42,528 bases of DNA from Pseudomonas lactucae (lineage in GTDB: Bacteria > Pseudomonadota > Gammaproteobacteria > Pseudomonadales > Pseudomonadaceae): contig NZ_JAFHKI010000046.1 of the NCBI RefSeq assembly GCF_016937615.1, forward strand, positions 1 to 42,528, given 5' to 3'. Numbering within the stretch: position 1 is the first letter of the stretch; the number at the start of each line of letters is the position of its first letter. The notes beneath the pieces are model-generated. The model saw only the letters and a list, made by a program, of their open reading frames with translations. It was not told where the DNA came from and searched no databases. Position numbers and translations under genes: made by a program. Positions 36,742 to 42,528 of this stretch are shown piece after piece.

Positions 36742-37494
36742 TTAGCGCGACGCCTTGGCGGTGGGTGCCACGGTTTGCTCACGAATAGCCCGCTGGGTAT
36801 CAAGCACCTTGGCCAACGCGGTTTGCGCTTCGGGGCTCTGCTGCGGCACGCGAATCGCCGCCGACACCAGGGTAATCAGCTTGGCCATGACCTCGGCATC
36901 CGTGGCCGGGCGGCCGAGGCTCATGGAGTTCATGAGCAGGCGCAGTTCGGTGCCGGCCATCACCCCGGAAATCGCCTTGAGGGCAAATTGCAGGCGCACG
37001 CCCAGCTCATTGCGTGGCAGGTCCGGCAAGGCCAGGGCGAAAGCTTCGAAGAAGCGCTGGAACACCGGCTGGTAATGCACCTTCAGGTATTCCTGGATAA
37101 ACGGCGAGGTGTCGCTGTACACGCGGCCGAGAAAACGGATGAATGAACGCCCCTCCCCACTTGCCGGGTCGCTGCGTTCCAGGCCCATGGCCGGGGCGAA
37201 CAGCACGCCCAACAACGTGTCGCAATCCAGCGGGCCGTCGGCTTCGGCTTCGCAACGCGCGAGCAGTTCCAGGCGCTGCTCGTTGAGCGGCTCCAGGCGC
37301 TGCATCAGCAGGGTTTTCATCAGGGAATCCTTGTCCCCGAAGTGGTAGTTCACAGCGGCCAGGTTGACTTGGGCGCGCTCGGTAATCTGCCGCAACAGCA
37401 CGGCGTCGTACCCATATTTGATGAAAAGGGCCTCTGTCGCATCCAGCAAGCGAGTCTTGGTAACGTTTGGAGCGCTGAGTTTCTTTGCGACCAT
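36742..37494 (-). CDS. TetR/AcrR family transcriptional regulator
   Basis: The start at 37494 (MVAKKLSAPNVTKTRLLDA) gives 250 residues; an upstream extension would add 44 non-family residues. The N-terminal HTH is clear: RLLDATEALFIKYGYDAVLLRQITERAQVN and NLAAVNYHFGDKDSL, the phrase found in PsrA-type TetR proteins. The C-terminal part (about 70-230) is the helical ligand-binding domain. It is divergent from the MacAB-TolC-like operon and probably represses it and itself. Confidence 0.93.
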   Translation of the reverse strand: MVAKKLSAPNVTKTRLLDATEALFIKYGYDAVLLRQITERAQVNLAAVNYHFGDKDSLMKTLLMQRLEPLNEQRLELLARCEAEADGPLDCDTLLGVLFAPAMGLERSDPASGEGRSFIRFLGRVYSDTSPFIQEYLKVHYQPVFQRFFEAFALALPDLPRNELGVRLQFALKAISGVMAGTELRLLMNSMSLGRPATDAEVMAKLITLVSAAIRVPQQSPEAQTALAKVLDTQRAIREQTVAPTAKASR

Positions 37495-37851
37495 AAGGGT
37501 TCCACGGCGGAAATATTGTTTTAAAAAATAATTTGATTTTTTATACCGGGGCGGCTCGGTTAAAGCAAGTAGTGACACTCCGCCATATGAGCGAAAGCCT
37601 CGACATACGGGCGTCTCAGCCGTCAACTGGAGGTGTTCGAGCGCACGTTCACCTGCCCGGCAAAATCATTTCAAAGGGTAAAAACGCTCTACATCCATGG
37701 CTGGCGGAGCGCCGATAACGCGGTTAGTATTCAAACAATATTTTAAAAACAAGAAATAAAACCAGTCCGAGACGCGTACCAGACAGCTCCCGAACTTGTT
37801 ACAAGGCTTTACCGGGTGCATAAGGGCAACGTCGAGACTGCAGGCGTAGTC
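37495..37851. promoter_or_regulatory. Divergent control region of the TetR gene and the efflux operon
   Basis: These 357 bases hold no supported gene. AAATATTGTTT at 37511-37521 recurs in inverted orientation as AAACAATATTT at 37733-37743, each in an AT-rich patch (37510-37550 and 37731-37760) standing out from GC-rich surroundings. They could be paired operator sites for the divergent TetR regulator. Confidence 0.45.
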
Positions 37852-38559
37852 ATGATGACCGATACCCGCGCATACCCAGGCTTGATCTCCCTGCAAGGCA
37901 TCGGCAAGCACTATCGGCTCGCCGGGCAAGAACTGACCATTCTCAATGACGTGTGCCTGTCCATCGCCAGTGGTGACAGCTGCGGTATTCTCGGCGCCTC
38001 CGGTTCCGGCAAAAGTACCCTGCTCAATATCCTCGGTCTGCTGGACCTGCCCAACGACGGCCAATACCACTTCGCCGGCCACGATATTTTCAACGCCAGC
38101 CCCGATGAACTGGCCGCCATTCGCAACCAGCAGATCGGTTTCGTATTCCAGAGCTTCAACCTGCTGCCGCGTCTGAGCGCCCTGGATAACGTCGCCCTGC
38201 CCTTGAGTTATCGCGGCGTGTCGCGTCATGAGTCGGTGGAGCGGGCCTTGCGCATGCTCGAACAGGTGGGCCTGGCCGAGCGCGCCCACCATCGTCCCGC
38301 CGACCTCTCCGGCGGCCAGCGCCAACGCGTGGCGATTGCCCGCGCCCTGGTCGGCAACCCTTCGGTGATCCTGGCCGACGAACCTACCGGCAACCTCGAC
38401 AGCACGACCGCCCAGGACATCATGGACCTGCTGCTGGCGCTGAACCGCGAGCAGCAAGTCACGTTGATCATCGTCACCCACGACCCGCACATCGCCGAAC
38501 GCCTGGCGCGCAAGATCCTGGTGCGCAATGGCGTGGTGCACGAGGCGCAGCGCCCATGA
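37852..38559 (+). CDS. MacB/LolD-type ABC transporter ATP-binding protein
   Basis: This cytoplasmic ATPase powers the adjacent permease. Motifs are intact: Walker A GASGSGKST (about 48-56), Q-loop FVFQSFNLLPRL, signature LSGGQRQRVAIARAL (about 149-163), Walker B VILADEPTGNLD and the switch His in IVTHDP. I chose ATG 37852 (235 residues); GTG 37816 has no better ribosome site. The stop overlaps the permease start by four bases (ATGA). The gene resembles the nucleotide-binding half of MacB as a separate protein. Confidence 0.93.
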   Translation: MMTDTRAYPGLISLQGIGKHYRLAGQELTILNDVCLSIASGDSCGILGASGSGKSTLLNILGLLDLPNDGQYHFAGHDIFNASPDELAAIRNQQIGFVFQSFNLLPRLSALDNVALPLSYRGVSRHESVERALRMLEQVGLAERAHHRPADLSGGQRQRVAIARALVGNPSVILADEPTGNLDSTTAQDIMDLLLALNREQQVTLIIVTHDPHIAERLARKILVRNGVVHEAQRP

Positions 38560-39754
38560 GCCCGCGGGTCGAACAAAGCCTGAGCCAACTGCTGCATGAA
38601 GCCTTAATCAGCCTGCGCACTTTGGGCAAGCGCTCGGTCCTGGCGCTGCTCGGCATTGTGATCGGCAGTTCCTCGGTGGTGGCGCTGATCAATATCGGGC
38701 ATAACGCGGCGGTGGATGCCGCGGCGATTTTCAAGGACATGGGCACCGACACCCTGGTCGTCCAGTTCCCGCCCAAGGGCGGCGCCAACCTGCCGATGCG
38801 CACCCAGCTCGACCTGCAAGCGGTGCGCCAGGCGGTGCCCGGCATCGCGCATATCGGCGCGCTGACGCTGTTCAGCGGGCCCATCGTGTTCCATGGCCGC
38901 AGCGTCAATGCCAATGTTGTCGGCAGCACGCCGGGCATTGCGCCGGCGATGCGCCTGGTTATGCAACAGGGGCGCTTCCTGTCGAGCTTCGACGCCAACG
39001 ACACCTATGGCGTGATCGGTGATCAGATCGCCCAGGCCCTCGGCACGCCGGGCGATCCCGTGCAATTGGGCGACCGCGTGCGCATCAACGACTACCTGTT
39101 CCTGATCGTGGGCATCCTGCGCAGTCAGCCACGGGCGATGCTGATGCCGGTGCAGGCCAACGAATCGCTGTTCATTCCCGCCGAAGGCATGCGCCGCATC
39201 TACGCCACGCCGCAGATCAGCAATGTGATCATCCGCGCCGCGCCAGGCCAGGACATGGAGCGCCTTGCCAAAGCCGCCGCCGGTGCCTTGCAACGCCAAC
39301 TCACCGATCACGATGTCGACATCCAGCTGCCCCAGCAAATGATCGACGGCATGACCCGGCAAAGTCGCACCTTCGCCTATTTGCTGCTGGCCCTGGGCGC
39401 GATCTCCCTGGTGGGCGGCGGTGTAGGGGTGATGAACGTGATGCTGATGAACGTCTCGGAGCGCCGGCGCGAGATCGGCATCCGCATGGCCCTGGGCGCG
39501 CGCCGGCGGGATATCCGTAACCTGTTCCTGATCGAAGCCGTGACCCTTACCGCTGTCGGCGCGCTGTGCGGCGCGGTGCTCGGCATGACCGCCGCCTGGC
39601 TCTATGCCTGGCTGTCAGGCTGGACGTTCGACCTGGCCGTCGCCGCCCTGCCCCTGGGAGTGGGCAGTACCTTGTTGGTGGGTCTGTTCTTTGGCATCTA
39701 CCCGCAGTCTCGGCCTCGCGCCTGCAACCGGTGGAGGCCCTGCGCGATGAATAA
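38556..39754 (+). CDS. MacB-like ABC permease, frame broken by an apparent 1-base deletion near its end
   Basis: The permease half of MacB works by mechanotransmission with a periplasmic adaptor and TolC. It has an N-terminal helix (about 22-46, VLALLGIVIGSSSVVALINIG), a periplasmic domain, and three C-terminal helices including GGGVGVMNVMLMNVSERRREIGIRMALGARR (positions about 288-318). The frame from 38556 departs from the family at IYPQSRPRACN. The expected ending SASRLQPVEALRDE lies in the frame one base earlier, stopping at 39754. One missing G near 39704 restores IYPAVSASRL and a normal 399-residue length. Without correction the frame runs on into the next gene. Confidence 0.9.
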
Positions 39755-41210
39755 ATGGCTGGTATTGCTGACGCTGGTCAGCCTGCCCGGCATGGCGGCC
39801 GACATAGTCATCCGGCCGTCGGCGCCGAGCACCACGCGCAGCGTATCGCTGAACGTCCAGGTCACCAGCCTGACCCTGGGCGATGCGGTGTACCTGGGCC
39901 TGCGCAACAACCCGGCGATCCGCAGTGCGTACCTGCAACGGGTGGCGCAGAAGTTCGACCTGCGTGTCGCCGAAGATGTGTTCAACCCCAAACTGACCCT
40001 CAACAGCTATTACCGCGGCACACGCGGCTCCCAGGACAGTGCACGCAACGCCAACCTGGCACCGTCCAGCAGCCTGCTCGGCGAGTACGGCACGCGCCTG
40101 AGCATGGCCTGGACCCAACAGTTGAACAACGCCGACCGCGCCGGCCGTTACCGCAGCGACGGCCTCGACCTGGCAATTATCCAGCCCCTGCTGCGCGGCG
40201 CCGGCTGGGACGCCACCACTGCACCGCTGCGCCTGTCGCGCCTGTCGGAACAGGCCAACCGCTTGAACCTCAAGGCCACCGTGGCCCAGACCATCAGCCA
40301 GATCATCGCCACCTACCGCGAGTTGCTGCGCGCCCAGGAGCAACTGAGCATCGTGCAGGACGCCCTCCAGCGTTCCAACACCTTGCTCGATGTGAACAAG
40401 GCCCTGATCAGCGCCGGGCGCATGGCCGAGTTCGAAATCGTGCAGACCGAAGCCGACATCGCCACCCAACAACTGGGCGTGGAGGAAGCGCAGAACCAAC
40501 TGGACACCAACCGCCTGGCCCTGCTGCGCCTGCTGGCCCTGGACTTGTCCACGCCGATTCGCGCCACCGAAGCCCTGGAAGCCAAGCCCATGCAGATCGA
40601 CCAGCGCCAGGCCTTCAACCTGGCGCAAACCCAGCAACCGGAATACCTCGCCGCCCTGCTCGGCAGCCAACAGGCCGACCTCAACCTGGTGATCGCCAAA
40701 GACTCCGGGCGCTGGCAAGTCGACCTCGTCGCCGGCGCGAACCAGATACGTGACAACTACACTAACGACGCCGGCAGCAGCAACAATCGCACCTGGGACA
40801 GCTACGCCGGCGTGCAGGTGCAAATCCCCATCGGCGACATCGGCACGCGCCAGGCCGAAGTGCGTGCGCGGGTGAATGTAGAGGATCAGCAGATCCGCAT
40901 CACCGATGCCCGCCAGGCGCTGGAACGCAGCGTCAATGACGTGGTGCGCGACCTCGGCACGCGCTGGCGCCAGTATGAGATCTCCCAGCGCGCAGTGGAG
41001 TTGTCGCGGCGCAAGATCGAGATCGAACGGGAAAAACTCAGCGCCGGACGCTCCACCAACTTCCAGGTGCTGAGTTTCGAGACCGACCTGCGCAACGCCG
41101 AAAACGCGCAGCTCAACGCGCTGATCGCTTACCTGAACGCCCAGACCCAGCTCGACCTGACCCTGGGCATGACGCTGGAAAGTTGGGAAATCGCCCTCAA
41201 TGACTACTAA
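39747..41210 (+). CDS. TolC-family outer-membrane efflux protein
   Basis: This 487-residue outer-membrane factor forms the exit duct. Its own ATG at 39747 starts a signal peptide (MNKWLVLLTLVSLPGMAA), which a protein fused to the permease could not use. Two long helical repeats follow (about 50-260 and 270-487), with TolC-type phrases such as LGDAVYLGLRNNPAIRSAYL and INPKLTL-like DVFNPKLTLNSYYRG. It overlaps the permease end by eight bases and the adaptor start by 11, showing tight translational coupling. Confidence 0.92.
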   Translation: MNKWLVLLTLVSLPGMAADIVIRPSAPSTTRSVSLNVQVTSLTLGDAVYLGLRNNPAIRSAYLQRVAQKFDLRVAEDVFNPKLTLNSYYRGTRGSQDSARNANLAPSSSLLGEYGTRLSMAWTQQLNNADRAGRYRSDGLDLAIIQPLLRGAGWDATTAPLRLSRLSEQANRLNLKATVAQTISQIIATYRELLRAQEQLSIVQDALQRSNTLLDVNKALISAGRMAEFEIVQTEADIATQQLGVEEAQNQLDTNRLALLRLLALDLSTPIRATEALEAKPMQIDQRQAFNLAQTQQPEYLAALLGSQQADLNLVIAKDSGRWQVDLVAGANQIRDNYTNDAGSSNNRTWDSYAGVQVQIPIGDIGTRQAEVRARVNVEDQQIRITDARQALERSVNDVVRDLGTRWRQYEISQRAVELSRRKIEIEREKLSAGRSTNFQVLSFETDLRNAENAQLNALIAYLNAQTQLDLTLGMTLESWEIALNDY

Positions 41211-42444
41211 TCGAAAACGCCTGCTGGGCGCTGTGTTGATCCTGCTGGTGGCCGGCGCCGGGCTGGCCCTGCGCAGCCCCGCTGAAGGCCCGGCAGCAAC
41301 AGCCGAGCAATGGCTGGCGGTGCAACCCGATGCGCTGGTGCACCAGATCGGCCTGGTGGGCAAGATCGAGCCCGACACCACCCTCACCCTCACCGCCCCC
41401 TTCGACGGCAATGTGCAGGCCAACCTGGTCGAGCAAGGGCAACGGGTCGAAGCCGGCCAGGTGCTGCTGCGCATGGACCCCGCCACTCTTGAAGTGCAAC
41501 TGCGCGACGCCCTCTCCGCCCAGCTCAAGGCACGGCGCGCCGTGCAAGAGATGCAGGACTGGGACAGCAGCCCCGCCGTCAGCCGCGCACGCCGCAGCCT
41601 GCGCACCGCCGAAATGAGCGCCGGCAACACCCAGCGCAAGCTCACCGAAAGCGACAACCTGTTCAAGCGCGGCATCATCCCGCGCAATGAACTGGACGAC
41701 CTCAAGCAACAGGCCCAACAGCAACAGTTGGACTTGGTGGCGGCACGCAGTGAACTGCAACAGGCCCTCGACCAAGGCAAGGGTGAATACCGCCAGATCG
41801 CCGACATGGAACTGACCAACGCCACGGTGAAATACGAGGCTCTGCGCAGGTTGCTCGAAGGCCAGGAAATCAAGGCGCCATTCTCCGGCATCGTGGTGCC
41901 CGCGCCCGGTAATCATTCCTCTCAGGGCGGCAACGACAACAACGCCCCCATCCAGGCCGGCGGCAAGGTCAGCCAGGGCCAGGTGCTGTTTGGCCTGGCG
42001 AATATCGAACGGTTGAAAATCGTCGCCAAAGTCTCGGAACTGGACATCAACCAGTTGCATCAGGGCCAGGCGGTGGAAGTCATGGGGGATGGTTTTGATG
42101 GCGAACGGCTGACCGGTTCGGTCAGTGTGGTCAGTGGGTTGGCGGTGGCCAGCGACAGCCAGGGCAGCGCGCAGTTTCCGGTGACCCTGTCGATTCCCAA
42201 GCTTACGCCCCAGCAGTTGCAGCGAGTGCGCTTGGGAATGAGCGCGCGGCTGACCATCGTCACCTACAACAATGCACAGGCGATCGTCGTGCCGAGCCAA
42301 GCGATCCAGGCGGACATGACGGTGGAGTATCGCGAGGCGATGGATAAGCCGGTGGAGCGGGTGAAAGTGACGACAGGCCAATCGACGGCTCAAGGGGTCG
42401 AGGTGTTCGGCTTGAAGCCCGGCCTTGTGAACATCTCAAAATAA
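41200..42444 (+). CDS. HlyD/MacA-type periplasmic adaptor
   Basis: The 414-residue adaptor joins the inner-membrane ABC permease to the outer-membrane factor. An N-terminal anchor helix (RKRLLGAVLILLVAGAGLAL, residues 5-24) is followed by lipoyl-like and coiled-coil parts (about 75-210; NTQRKLTESDNLFKRGIIPRNELDDL) and a beta barrel. IKAPFSGIVVPAPG (about 226-239) is the typical second half of the lipoyl domain. It is the last gene of the operon in the order ATPase, permease, TolC, adaptor. The substrate is unknown; macrolides or lipopeptides are typical for relatives. Confidence 0.92.
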   Translation: MTTNRKRLLGAVLILLVAGAGLALRSPAEGPAATAEQWLAVQPDALVHQIGLVGKIEPDTTLTLTAPFDGNVQANLVEQGQRVEAGQVLLRMDPATLEVQLRDALSAQLKARRAVQEMQDWDSSPAVSRARRSLRTAEMSAGNTQRKLTESDNLFKRGIIPRNELDDLKQQAQQQQLDLVAARSELQQALDQGKGEYRQIADMELTNATVKYEALRRLLEGQEIKAPFSGIVVPAPGNHSSQGGNDNNAPIQAGGKVSQGQVLFGLANIERLKIVAKVSELDINQLHQGQAVEVMGDGFDGERLTGSVSVVSGLAVASDSQGSAQFPVTLSIPKLTPQQLQRVRLGMSARLTIVTYNNAQAIVVPSQAIQADMTVEYREAMDKPVERVKVTTGQSTAQGVEVFGLKPGLVNISK

Positions 42445-42456
42445 ATGAAGATCAAA

Positions 42457-42528
42457 ATGTGGGAGGGGGCTTGCCCCCGATAGCGGTGGATCAGTCAAAA
42501 ATTTGCTAGCTGACACACTGCTATCGGG
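42457..42528. repeat. REP pair cut by the window edge, GGGGCTTGCCCCC type
   Basis: TGTGGGAGGGGGCTTGCCCC followed by CGATAGC is the same palindrome family as at 12-97. The inverted partner begins as CTATCGGG at the last bases of the window and continues outside. It lies directly after the efflux operon. Confidence 0.8.

Noticed and set aside
38556..41210. A single 884-residue MacB-TolC fusion protein
   Set aside because: The permease ending exists in the adjacent frame, TolC has its own ATG and signal peptide, and one missing base explains the fusion.

Overview
The window looks like chromosomal DNA of a Pseudomonas of the P. fluorescens group. The evidence is a 13-gene nuo operon with a fused nuoCD, a 441-residue isocitrate lyase of the short type, Pseudomonas-style REP palindromes (GTGGGAGGGGCTTGCCC and GTGAGGGAGCTTGCTCCC types), and GC-rich codon use throughout. 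No rRNA, tRNA, CRISPR array or insertion sequence was seen.

Layout. (1) 1-948: a REP pair, a terminator, and an exported secretin-N-domain protein. (2) 949-2860: a long aceA leader with inverted repeats, isocitrate lyase and its terminator. (3) 3116-18346: promoter region and complete complex I operon nuoA-B-CD-E-F-G-H-I-J-K-L-M-N, closed by a strong terminator. (4) 18383-27721: a run of small independent units. These are a second REP pair, a solo HTH antitoxin-like regulator, an outer-membrane beta-barrel, arylamine N-acetyltransferase, a DUF6555-like protein, two tiny disordered proteins (one of only 59 residues), a DUF3087 protein, an MFS transporter, an Ala/Pro-rich protein, a DyP peroxidase, a non-phosphorylating GAPDH and an FUSC protein. 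(5) 27725-36730: an accessory island with two giant, colinear paralogous multi-domain proteins on the minus strand (1462 and 1226 aa). They share a long repeat stalk but end in different C-terminal domains. Between them lies an AT-rich gene for a small lipoprotein with a chitin-binding (CBM14/peritrophin-like) cysteine pattern. Both giants have the same promoter-like block with a 16-bp imperfect palindrome of CT-N12-AG form. (6) 36742-42444: a TetR regulator divergent from a MacAB-TolC-like operon (ATPase, permease, outer-membrane factor, periplasmic adaptor). (7) A third REP pair begins at the right edge.

Three genes (nuoE, nuoG and the MacB-like permease) each carry an apparent one-base deletion. 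The permease deletion creates a false permease-TolC fusion reading frame. Three same-type lesions in one window, two of them in one core operon, look more like assembly or sequencing errors than biology. They should be checked before anyone calls pseudogenes or a fusion.

The most novel part is the island at 27.8-36.7 kb: two giant proteins with a common stalk, swapped tips and a shared promoter, plus the embedded lipoprotein. I do not recognise a characterised system with this arrangement; its role in surface binding or interaction is inference.
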